A DNA stretch of 5,053 nucleotides from Oscillospiraceae bacterium (lineage in GTDB: Bacteria; Bacillota; Clostridia; Oscillospirales; Oscillospiraceae), in contig JAFVWG010000175.1 of assembly GCA_017501805.1 (NCBI GenBank), positions 1 to 5,053 of the forward strand, given 5' to 3'. A program made the position numbers and the translations under genes. Below are positions 1-5,053 of the stretch, piece by piece. Numbering within the stretch: position 1 is the first letter of the stretch; each line of letters opens with the position of its first letter. Below the pieces are notes generated by a model that was given only the letters and a program-made list of their open reading frames with translations, had not been told where the DNA came from and made no database searches.

Positions 1-10
1 GAATTTTCAT
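1..10 (-). CDS. Probable start of next operon gene (partial; possibly dapB)
   Basis: An ATG at 10-8, reading Met-Lys-Ile before the window ends, lies 17 nt after the dapA stop on the same strand. A purine-rich stretch (GAGGG, about 8 nt before the ATG) could serve as its ribosome binding site, and no terminator separates it from dapA. Many dihydrodipicolinate reductases (DapB) begin Met-Lys-Ile and dapB often follows dapA, so dapB is a reasonable guess. Three codons cannot identify a protein, so the product name is inference from context only. Confidence 0.4.
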
Positions 11-27
11 CGGCTTGTCCCTCTTTC

Positions 28-915
28 TCAGATGAGTCCCTGCTGACGCATCAGCTCGTGAAGCTTCTTCTCGTTTGCAGCTTCCATCTGGGTGAGGGGA
101 AGACGCAGATAGTTCTCACAGAAGCCCATAGCGGCCATTGCCGATTTGACAGGGATGGGGTTGGTTTCGCAGAAGAGTGCGTGAACAAGCTGCAGATACT
201 TGTACTGCAGCTCGGCGCTGCCCTTCGTGTCTCCGTTGAACCAGCGCCTGCAGATCTCCGACGTCTGTGCGGGAAGCAGGTTGCTGAGCACGGAAATGAC
301 GCCCTTGCCGCCGACCGAGAGGATCGGTACGATCTGGTCGTCGTTGCCGGAATAGATGTCGAGACGGTCGCCGACAAGCGCCGCAGTCTCCACGATCTTG
401 GAGATGTTGCCGTTCGCTTCCTTGATACCGGCGATGTTCGGATGCTCGGAAAGAGCAAGATAGGTCGAAGGCTCGATGTTCACACCGGTGCGGGAGGGCA
501 CGTTGTAGAGAATGATCGGCTTCGTGACTGCGTCGGCAATTTTGGTATACATTTTGATAAGACCGTTCTGCGTTGCCTTGTTATAATAGGGAGTGACGAT
601 AAGCAGTCCGTCCACTCCGACTTCACAGGCGTACTTCGACAGTGCGATGGCATATTCGGTATCGTTCGATCCGGTGCCCGCGACCATCGGAACGCGGCCG
701 CCGATACGCTCCGCCGCAAAGCGAAGAACTTCGCGGTGTTCGGCGTCGTTGAGGGTAGAGCTCTCGCCTGTGGTGCCGGCAATGACGAGTGCGTCGATGC
801 CGGAATCGATCTGCCAGTCGATCAGACGACCGAAGGCTTCGTAGTTGACGCCGTTCGCGTCAAGCGGCGTGACCAGCGCGGTGGCTGCTCCACGGAAAAT
901 CGATTTGCGGTTCAT
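28..915 (-). CDS. dapA: 4-hydroxy-tetrahydrodipicolinate synthase (DapA)
   Basis: DapA condenses pyruvate with aspartate-4-semialdehyde in the cytoplasm, the first committed step toward diaminopimelate (peptidoglycan) and lysine. The 295-residue product has the normal family length and is a single TIM-barrel of the DapA/NanA class I aldolase family. Expected active-site residues are present: Thr48-Thr49 in GTTGE, Tyr111 in TPYYNK, Tyr137 in LYNVPSRTG, Arg142 in the same motif, and the Schiff-base lysine Lys165 in GIKEA. All are offset by four from the E. coli numbering. The ATG at 915 is chosen because AAAGGAGGTC stands just upstream and the protein then begins Met-Asn-Arg-Lys-Ser-Ile-Phe-Arg-Gly, like other DapAs. 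The frame stays open upstream to 1080, but that part is riboswitch leader and is not protein-like. Expression should be repressed by lysine through the leader. A downstream gene probably shares the transcript. Confidence 0.97.
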   Translation of the reverse strand: MNRKSIFRGAATALVTPLDANGVNYEAFGRLIDWQIDSGIDALVIAGTTGESSTLNDAEHREVLRFAAERIGGRVPMVAGTGSNDTEYAIALSKYACEVGVDGLLIVTPYYNKATQNGLIKMYTKIADAVTKPIILYNVPSRTGVNIEPSTYLALSEHPNIAGIKEANGNISKIVETAALVGDRLDIYSGNDDQIVPILSVGGKGVISVLSNLLPAQTSEICRRWFNGDTKGSAELQYKYLQLVHALFCETNPIPVKSAMAAMGFCENYLRLPLTQMEAANEKKLHELMRQQGLI

Positions 916-920
916 AAGAT

Positions 921-930
921 GACCTCCTTT
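921..930 (-). promoter_or_regulatory. dapA ribosome binding site
   Basis: AAAGGAGGTC on the minus strand is a near-perfect anti-Shine-Dalgarno match about 7 nt before the ATG at 915. It fixes the dapA start against the longer open frame that reaches 1080. It lies beyond the attenuator hairpin and is not part of either riboswitch fold I could trace, which points to control of transcription and not of initiation of translation. Confidence 0.9.
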
Positions 931-947
931 AAAATGTGTGCCTTGCA

Positions 948-981
948 GAAAAAGCGGCGGATGCACGCGCATCTGCCGCTT
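948..981 (-). terminator. Riboswitch-controlled intrinsic terminator (attenuator) before dapA
   Basis: On the minus strand AAGCGGC (981-975) pairs with GCCGCTT (958-952). The stem continues, after a single A/C mismatch, with GATGC (973-969) pairing with GCATC (964-960) around a GCGT loop. A run of five Ts (953-949) follows. It lies in the dapA leader, with its left arm overlapping the antiterminator strand at 989-977. When lysine is bound this hairpin should form and stop transcription about 35 nt before the dapA start. Confidence 0.88.
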
Positions 982-1059
982 AACAATCGAATAACGTCTT
1001 GTTCCAATACGGATATACCCCGGACAGATACACCGCAAAAAACGTTCCGACTGATAGCG
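977..1059 (-). promoter_or_regulatory. Antiterminator helix of the lysine riboswitch
   Basis: The strand 1059-1048 (CGCTATCAGTCG), which includes the 3' side of aptamer helix P1, can pair with 989-977 (CGATTGTTAAGCG). I count 11 base pairs, one of them G-U, with one T/T mismatch and one bulged A. A second 6-bp helix nested inside, 1046-1041 (AACGTT) with 998-993 (GACGTT), would extend it. The fold uses the P1 3' strand and the left arm of the terminator, so it excludes both P1 and termination. It is the expected ligand-free, gene-on state. The pairing was found by eye and no energies were computed. Confidence 0.75.
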
Positions 1060-1210
1060 CTCCGCAAATGCGACAGTCAAACGGATCTTATCCGTTCAAC
1101 CAGGCGAAGTTTGCCGACTTCACCTTCGGCAGCGGCCCCTTTCACAACGGCAACGGCTTTGCATGCCTTACACCGCAGCTACTCTTGACAACTGCACCTC
1201 TATCGAATCG
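1048..1210 (-). ncRNA. Lysine riboswitch aptamer (L box)
   Basis: This RNA binds lysine directly and controls lysine synthesis or uptake genes. Conserved blocks appear in the right order: AGAGGTGC (1201-1194), AGAGTAG (1185-1179), GAAAGGGG (1143-1136), GCCGAAG (1130-1124), ACTGTCGC (1077-1070) and GCGGAG followed by GC (1065-1060 on). Helix P1 is 1210-1200 with 1057-1048: ten pairs with one bulged C at 1205. P3 is 1125-1117 with 1110-1102 (nine pairs). P4 is 1096-1090 with 1086-1080 (seven pairs). P5 is CGC 1072-1070 with GCG 1065-1063 around an ATTT loop. I did not resolve the long P2 arm in detail. Its position ahead of dapA matches the ligand. Confidence 0.95.
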
Positions 1211-1230
1211 TGTTCGGGTTTGCTGCGCGC

Positions 1231-1259
1231 ATTATACCACAAGAAAACGCCCGTGTAAA
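1231..1259 (-). promoter_or_regulatory. Sigma-A promoter of the dapA operon
   Basis: The minus strand shows a -35 box TTTACA (1259-1254, five of six consensus bases), a spacer of exactly 17 bp, and a perfect -10 box TATAAT (1236-1231). The -10 is preceded by TGG, which also fits the extended TGn motif. Transcription would begin near the A at 1224, some 14 nt before helix P1 of the riboswitch and about 309 nt before the dapA ATG. So strong a core promoter fits a unit whose control lies in the downstream riboswitch. The start site is inferred. Confidence 0.92.
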
Positions 1260-1281
1260 CCTTATTTTTGATTTTTCTGGC

Positions 1282-1320
1282 AAAAAAACAACAAAGGGTG
1301 CGTGAATCACACGCACCCTT
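1282..1320 (-). terminator. Intrinsic terminator after fakA
   Basis: On the minus strand AAGGGTGCGTG (1320-1310) pairs perfectly over 11 bp with CACGCACCCTT (1304-1294), around a five-base loop. A T-rich tail ending in seven Ts (down to 1282) follows. The hairpin begins 8 nt after the fakA stop. On the plus strand no T tract follows it, so it acts in one direction. It separates the asp23-fakA operon from the dapA promoter some 20 nt further on. Confidence 0.95.
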
Positions 1321-1328
1321 GTCAAAAA

Positions 1329-2969
1329 TTACCCTTCGGCAGAGATCATATAGTAGTAGATCGGCTGACCGCCGTAGATGACATTGACCTCGGCGTCCGG
1401 CATTGCCGCACGGAAAATGTCCGCCGCTGCGTTTGCATCCTCTTCGGAAACGCCTTCGCCGTAGAATATGTTAAGGAACTCATAGCTGCTCTCCGCAGCC
1501 TTCTCGGCGAGAGCCTTCAGCACAACGTTCATATCCGGGTCGGTCTTGAGAAGCGCCTTTTCGCAGAGCGCCATATAGTCGCCCTCGGAAATGTTGTTGC
1601 CGTCAAAATCGGAATTGCGCGCGGCATAGGTCAGGGACATCGTCGTAACGCCCGGGAGGGCCTGCGACATTGCGTCCCTGATCTCGTCCTCGGAGAGGGA
1701 ATCGTCGTAGGTGAGCATCGCAGCAATGCCCTGCGGCACGGTCGTGCTTTCGATGACGACGACCTCCTTTTCCGCCAGTTCGGCAGCCTGCTGAGCAGCG
1801 AGAATGATGTTCTTGTTGTTCGGCAGTACGAAGACCGTTCTCGCAGGAACCTGTTCGACCTGCTGCAGAATATCGTCCGTAGAGGGATTCATCGTCTGTC
1901 CGCCCTGGATAATGCCGTCCGCACCGAGATCGCGGAAGACGGAGGCCAGTCCGTCGCCTGCGCAGACCGCAACAACGCCGAAATCCTTCGTCGGCTCAAC
2001 GGGTTTCTTTGCGGTTTCTGTGCGATTGGCGCCCTCCAGCACCTTTTCGGAGTGCTGCAGTTTCATATTCTCGACCTTGCAGGTCGCAAGGCTGCCGTAG
2101 GTGAGCGCCTCTTCAAAGACGGTGCCGGGATGGTTCGTATGTACGTGCACCTTGATGATCTCGTCATCTGCCACAAGCACGAGACTGTCGCCCAGCTCAT
2201 TGAGGAAGGGACGAAGTAGCTCGGGATCCTTGTTGTTCTCGCGGTTGACGATGAACTCGGTGCAGTACTGGAAGGTGATGCTGTCGGTATCAAAGTCCGA
2301 AAAATCTGCTTCTTCGCGAGCGGGCTCATCCGAGGAAGCGGAGGCGATCACATCGTTGCCGCGAAGACTCAGAAGCATTGCTTCAAGGATCAGCAGGAAG
2401 CCTTCGCCGCCGGCATCCACAACGCCGGCCTTTTCCAGAACGGGATTCTGATGCTGGGTCTCGGCAACGGCTTCCTTGCAGACGCCGAGGCTGAACTCCA
2501 GAATGTGCTCGATCTCCGGGTTGGCTTCCGCCTCTTCGGCGGCTGCTGCTGCGGTAACGCGGCAGACCGTCAGGATCGTGCCTTCCGCAGGACGCATAAC
2601 GGCTTTGTAGGCGGCCTCAACGCCGCTGCCGAGCGCCGCCGCAAAGAGAGCGCCGTCCGCTTCCTCTTTGCCCTTGAAAACATCGGAAAAACCGCGGAAG
2701 AGCAGCGAAGTGATGACGCCGGAGTTGCCTCTGGCACCGCGCAGAAGCGCGCCGGACGTGATCTTCGCAGCCTCCGACAGAGTGGGCTCGGCTGCCTTGT
2801 TGAGATCATTCGCCGCCATATTCAGCGTCATACTCATATTCGTGCCCGTGTCGCCGTCCGGAACGGGGAAGACATTGAGCTCGTTTACAAATTGTTTTTT
2901 ATTTTCGATCATCGCCGCGGCACTGAGCACCATGCGCTTAAATGCGCCGCCATCAATCGTTGCTTTCAA
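1329..2969 (-). CDS. fakA: Fatty acid kinase ATP-binding subunit FakA (YloV, DAK2-domain protein)
   Basis: FakA transfers phosphate from ATP to fatty acids held by a FakB (DegV-family) partner. The acyl-phosphate feeds phospholipid synthesis in Gram-positive bacteria. The 546-residue length is normal. An N-terminal DhaL/DAK2 kinase domain (about 8-200) shows LNVFPVPDGDTGTNM (31-45) with Mg-ATP aspartates Asp38 and Asp40, then RGARGNSGV (77-85), PAEGTILTV (127-135) and VVDAGGEGF (183-191). A middle domain has YCTEF (Cys236) and VHVHTNHPG (His275, His277), which resemble the zinc-site residues I recall from S. aureus FakA. The C-terminal domain carries GQTMNPS, LPNNKNI and TVPQG and ends GGQPIYYYMIS, as in the family. 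The start codon is TTG, chosen because GGAGG sits 7 nt upstream and the N-terminus then matches relatives. It lies 26 nt after the Asp23-family gene, probably co-transcribed. No fakB is in the window. Confidence 0.95.
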   Translation of the reverse strand: MKATIDGGAFKRMVLSAAAMIENKKQFVNELNVFPVPDGDTGTNMSMTLNMAANDLNKAAEPTLSEAAKITSGALLRGARGNSGVITSLLFRGFSDVFKGKEEADGALFAAALGSGVEAAYKAVMRPAEGTILTVCRVTAAAAAEEAEANPEIEHILEFSLGVCKEAVAETQHQNPVLEKAGVVDAGGEGFLLILEAMLLSLRGNDVIASASSDEPAREEADFSDFDTDSITFQYCTEFIVNRENNKDPELLRPFLNELGDSLVLVADDEIIKVHVHTNHPGTVFEEALTYGSLATCKVENMKLQHSEKVLEGANRTETAKKPVEPTKDFGVVAVCAGDGLASVFRDLGADGIIQGGQTMNPSTDDILQQVEQVPARTVFVLPNNKNIILAAQQAAELAEKEVVVIESTTVPQGIAAMLTYDDSLSEDEIRDAMSQALPGVTTMSLTYAARNSDFDGNNISEGDYMALCEKALLKTDPDMNVVLKALAEKAAESSYEFLNIFYGEGVSEEDANAAADIFRAAMPDAEVNVIYGGQPIYYYMISAEG

Positions 2970-2974
2970 AGGAA

Positions 2975-2981
2975 CACCTCC
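2975..2981 (-). promoter_or_regulatory. fakA ribosome binding site
   Basis: GGAGGTG on the minus strand lies 7 nt (counted from GGAGG) before the TTG at 2969-2967. It decides for the TTG start. The next in-frame ATG, codon 13, has no comparable site and would remove the conserved start of the first helix. Confidence 0.85.
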
Positions 2982-2995
2982 GAACGGTCTGTCTA

Positions 2996-3349
2996 TCAGT
3001 CGGGGGAGACGGAATCAACAAAGACGTTTACTGTTTTAACTTCCGTTCCCGTAGCTTTTGTGACGTTGTAGCGCACCTCGCTGACGATCGACGAGCCGAT
3101 CGCGTGGATGTTCACGCCCTTGTCGACCATAATGTGCAGATCAATATCAATGGAGTCGTCTTCGTTGAACGCGACGCGCACACCCTTGCTCATCGCTTCG
3201 CGGCGCAGCAGATGCACAAGTCCGTCCGTCACGGAGCGGACCGCCATGCCCTTGACGCCGAAGCAGTTTGTCGCGGCGTAGCCTGCGATGTTGTCGTATA
3301 CTTCGCGTTCCACACAGATGAGACCCGTATCGGTTTTCTGGCAGATCAT
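2996..3349 (-). CDS. Asp23/Gls24 family protein (YloU-like)
   Basis: The 117-residue product belongs to the Asp23/Gls24 (DUF322) family, small proteins linked to the cell envelope and alkaline or general stress. Their biochemical activity is not settled. Family features seen are an opening strand then VYDNIAGYAATNCFGVKGMA (about 17-36), the IDIDLHIMVDKGVNI segment (about 67-81) and the closing VRYNVTKATGTEV...VNVFV segment (about 90-110). There is no signal peptide or membrane span, so the protein is cytoplasmic or peripherally attached. The ATG at 3349 is chosen because GGAGG stands 7 nt upstream; an in-frame TTG at 3409 would put the promoter inside the gene. The yloU-yloV pairing is widely conserved in Firmicutes and suggests a role tied to FakA, but that link is inference. 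In B. subtilis rpmB lies beside the pair; here the neighbour is gpmI. Confidence 0.93.
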   Translation of the reverse strand: MICQKTDTGLICVEREVYDNIAGYAATNCFGVKGMAVRSVTDGLVHLLRREAMSKGVRVAFNEDDSIDIDLHIMVDKGVNIHAIGSSIVSEVRYNVTKATGTEVKTVNVFVDSVSPD

Positions 3350-3355
3350 TGCAAG

Positions 3356-3363
3356 ACCTCCTT
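3356..3363 (-). promoter_or_regulatory. Ribosome binding site of the Asp23-family gene
   Basis: AAGGAGGT on the minus strand stands about 7 nt before the ATG at 3349 and settles that start over upstream in-frame candidates. Confidence 0.88.
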
Positions 3364-3380
3364 CGGGAAATATTACATAT

Positions 3381-3409
3381 AGTTTACCCGATTTCATAAA
3401 AAAAGACAA
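3381..3409 (-). promoter_or_regulatory. Likely promoter of the asp23-fakA operon
   Basis: On the minus strand TTGTCT (3409-3404, four of six -35 bases) and TAAACT (3386-3381, four of six -10 bases) are 17 bp apart, in the AT-rich gap between the gpmI terminator and the Asp23-family gene. An overlapping alternative -10 (TGTAAT, 3377-3372) has a poorer -35. The upstream terminator makes some promoter here necessary; the exact boxes are less certain. Confidence 0.55.
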
Positions 3410-3429
3410 GTACCATTTGCAAGCAGAGG

Positions 3430-3467
3430 AAAAACACGGTCCGCCCGTTGGGAGAACCGTGTTTTTT
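3430..3467. terminator. Bidirectional intrinsic terminator after gpmI
   Basis: AAAAACACGGT (3430-3440) is complementary to ACCGTGTTTTT (3456-3466). An inner CCC/GGG pairing (3444-3446 with 3450-3452) sits inside a 3x3 internal loop. The minus strand ends in five Ts and the plus strand in six Ts, so the hairpin could stop transcription both ways. It begins about 9 nt after the gpmI stop, and minus-strand gpmI is its obvious client. Confidence 0.9.
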
Positions 3468-3475
3468 ATAAGGGA

Positions 3476-5041
3476 TCAGATCATGCTTTCCATCCAGGTC
3501 GGATGCGGCTCAAGACCGAGCATCTTCACGATCGTGGGTGCGACGTTTGCAAGACCGTACGCACCGTCCTTGATCGTATACTTCGTATCGGGATCGTAGA
3601 TAATGAAGGGGACGGGGTTGAGCGAGTGCGCCGTACGGACGCTTTCCTTACCCTTGACCGTTTCGGTCATCTGGTCTGCGTTGCCGTGGTCGGCGGTGAT
3701 GCAGACGGCGTAGCCGCAGCGGTCTGCGGCATCGAGGATCTTCTTCAGTCCGTCGTCGACAGCCTCAAGCGCGGTGATGACAGCATTGAGATCGCCGGTG
3801 TGACCGACCATATCGCCGTTCGGGAAGTTGCAGCGAAGGAAAGCGAATTTCTTCTCTTCCATCTTTGCAACCATACGCTCGGTGATCTCCGCTGCCTTCA
3901 TGGCAGGAGCCTGCTCAAAGGGGATCACGTCGGAGGGGATCTCCTCGTACTCTTCCAGAGCTTCATCGACCTTTCCGGAGCGGTTGCCGTTCCAGAAATA
4001 GGTGACGTGACCGAACTTCTGTGTCTCGGAAAGTGCGTACTCGCAGAGTCCTGCGGCGCACAGCGCTTCGGTCAGCGTATTGCGGATCGCGGGAGGCTCA
4101 ACAAGGTAACGTTCGGGGATCTTCAGGTCGCCGTCGTACTGCAGCATACCGGCAAAATAGACGCCGGTGTAGTCGCCGCGATCAAAGTGCGGGAACTCCT
4201 TGCGGTCGAAGGCGAGAGAGATCTCCTGCGCGCGGTCGCCGCGGAAGTTGAAGAGGATGACGCTGTCACCGTTTTCGATTTTGCCGACGGGAGCGCCGTT
4301 TTCCGCAATGACGAAAGCGGGCAGATCCTGGTCGATGCAGCCGGTCTCGGCGCGGTAGGTCTCGATCGCGGTCTTGGCGTCCGCAAACTGACGGCCTTCG
4401 CCGCGAACGTGCGTCTTCCAGCCGTTTTCGACCATTGCCCAGTTCGCCTCGTAGCGGTCCATCGTGATCTGCATTCTTCCGCCGCCGGAGGCGATGCGGC
4501 AATCATAGGATGCATCGCGCAGCTCGGAAAGAACGGCTTCAAGCTGCTCAACGTAGGTCAGGGCGGACGTTGCGGGAACGTCTCTGCCGTCCAGAAGGAT
4601 GTGGCAGCGGACGCGCTTCACACCCTCCTGCTTCGCCTGCCGCAGCATAGCGAAGAGGTGCGAAATGTTGGAGTGAACATTTCCGTCGGAAAGCAGGCCG
4701 AGGAAATGCATCGTCTTATCGTTGTTTACGCAGTTGTCACGCAGTGCGTTCCATGCTGCGGAAGAATAGATCGATCCACTTTCGATGGATTCGTTGACAA
4801 GCTTCGCGCCCTGCGAATAGACCTGACCGCAGCCGAGTGCATTGTGTCCGACTTCGGAGTTGCCCATATCTTCATCCGTGGGAAGACCCACGGCAGTTCC
4901 GTGCGCCTTCAGCCAGGTGTAGGGGCAGGTCTCAAACAGACGGTCAAGCGTTGGGGTTTTTGCGAGCTTTACGGCATCGCCGGCTCCGCCGTCACCGCGT
5001 CCAACGCCGTCCATAACGATCAAAACAACAGGCTTCTTCAT
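3476..5041 (-). CDS. gpmI: 2,3-bisphosphoglycerate-independent phosphoglycerate mutase
   Basis: GpmI interconverts 3- and 2-phosphoglycerate in the cytoplasm (glycolysis and gluconeogenesis), using two Mn ions and a phosphoserine intermediate. The 521-residue protein is full length, in the alkaline phosphatase superfamily. Metal and catalytic residues are all visible: Asp11 (VMDGVG), Ser62 as the phosphorylated serine in MGNSEVGH, Asp410 and His414 (NGDMVGHTGD), Asp451-His452 (TADHGN) and His472 (TAHS). The substrate-binding insertion has His123, Arg153-Asp154 (LDGRD), Arg267 and Arg270 (FNFRGDR) and Lys342. Segments ASGGGRM (184-190), TMDRYEANW (193-201), AGMLQYDG (297-304) and FGHVTYFWNGNRSG (343-356) resemble the plant-type branch more than the Bacillus type. 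The ATG at 5041 has GGAG 8 nt upstream at the window edge. A hairpin terminator follows the gene. Its promoter and upstream neighbours lie outside the window, so operon membership is unknown. Confidence 0.97.
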   Translation of the reverse strand: MKKPVVLIVMDGVGRGDGGAGDAVKLAKTPTLDRLFETCPYTWLKAHGTAVGLPTDEDMGNSEVGHNALGCGQVYSQGAKLVNESIESGSIYSSAAWNALRDNCVNNDKTMHFLGLLSDGNVHSNISHLFAMLRQAKQEGVKRVRCHILLDGRDVPATSALTYVEQLEAVLSELRDASYDCRIASGGGRMQITMDRYEANWAMVENGWKTHVRGEGRQFADAKTAIETYRAETGCIDQDLPAFVIAENGAPVGKIENGDSVILFNFRGDRAQEISLAFDRKEFPHFDRGDYTGVYFAGMLQYDGDLKIPERYLVEPPAIRNTLTEALCAAGLCEYALSETQKFGHVTYFWNGNRSGKVDEALEEYEEIPSDVIPFEQAPAMKAAEITERMVAKMEEKKFAFLRCNFPNGDMVGHTGDLNAVITALEAVDDGLKKILDAADRCGYAVCITADHGNADQMTETVKGKESVRTAHSLNPVPFIIYDPDTKYTIKDGAYGLANVAPTIVKMLGLEPHPTWMESMI

Positions 5042-5053
5042 GATGTTAGCTCC

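Noticed and set aside
916..1080. In-frame upstream extension of dapA by 55 codons to a TTG at 1080
   Set aside because: The stretch is the 3' part of the lysine aptamer plus the attenuator, the TTG lacks a good ribosome binding site, and the added residues do not resemble any DapA N-terminus. The ATG at 915 has a near-perfect site.
58..1188. Long plus-strand open frame (376 codons) opposite dapA and its leader
   Set aside because: It is antisense to a certain gene and a riboswitch, its product is rich in Arg, Val and Asp without recognisable domains, and it has no convincing ribosome binding site. It is explained by codon bias on the opposite strand.
916..1300. T-box leader or small RNA gene upstream of dapA
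   Set aside because: No T-box TGGNACC-type bulge or specifier arrangement was seen, while the L-box motifs and five-helix layout account for the region.
1302..2219. Plus-strand open frame of 305 codons opposite fakA, starting inside the fakA terminator
   Set aside because: It is in antisense register with fakA codons, starts within a hairpin, and has a low-complexity His/Arg/Val-rich composition. It is a shadow of fakA, not a gene.
3350..3409. Longer Asp23-family protein starting at TTG 3409
   Set aside because: The added 20 residues would cover the probable promoter and the ribosome binding site, and family members start near Met at 3349.
1..5053. Mobile element, CRISPR array, tRNA/rRNA gene or prophage remnant
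   Set aside because: I saw no regularly spaced direct repeats, terminal inverted repeats around a transposase, tRNA cloverleaf or phage protein motifs. The gap between dapA and fakA is filled by the promoter, riboswitch and terminator.

Overview
The window is a compact housekeeping stretch of a Gram-positive-type (Firmicutes) chromosome. All genes lie on the minus strand, so they read from high to low coordinates. The evidence for Firmicutes is a lysine riboswitch with an intrinsic terminator ahead of dapA, the adjacent Asp23/Gls24-family and FakA (YloV) genes, strong GGAGG ribosome binding sites and U-tailed intrinsic terminators. The base composition is moderately GC-rich, which suits a gut-type clostridial lineage such as Oscillospiraceae or Ruminococcaceae better than Bacillus or Staphylococcus. 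That lineage guess is inference.

Layout in the direction of transcription. (1) 5041-3476 is gpmI, a cofactor-independent phosphoglycerate mutase whose substrate-binding domain carries plant-type signature motifs. It ends at a hairpin (3430-3467) that has a T tract on both sides. (2) A likely promoter (3409-3381) drives a two-gene operon: an Asp23/Gls24-family protein (3349-2996) and the fatty acid kinase ATP-binding subunit FakA (2969-1329, TTG start), 26 nt apart. A clean intrinsic terminator (1320-1282) closes it. (3) A near-consensus sigma-A promoter (1259-1231) starts a leader of about 309 nt holding a full lysine riboswitch aptamer (1210-1048), an antiterminator and an attenuator terminator (981-948). 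dapA follows (915-28). (4) 17 nt after dapA there is a probable start codon of the next operon gene, cut by the window edge; dapB is a reasonable guess.

The three units are functionally separate: lower glycolysis; a surface-stress or fatty acid incorporation pair; and lysine/diaminopimelate synthesis under lysine feedback. I found no mobile element, CRISPR array, tRNA, rRNA or phage gene, and no plus-strand gene I would defend. I did not find a new biological system. The most informative part is the dapA leader, where both competing RNA folds can be traced base by base.
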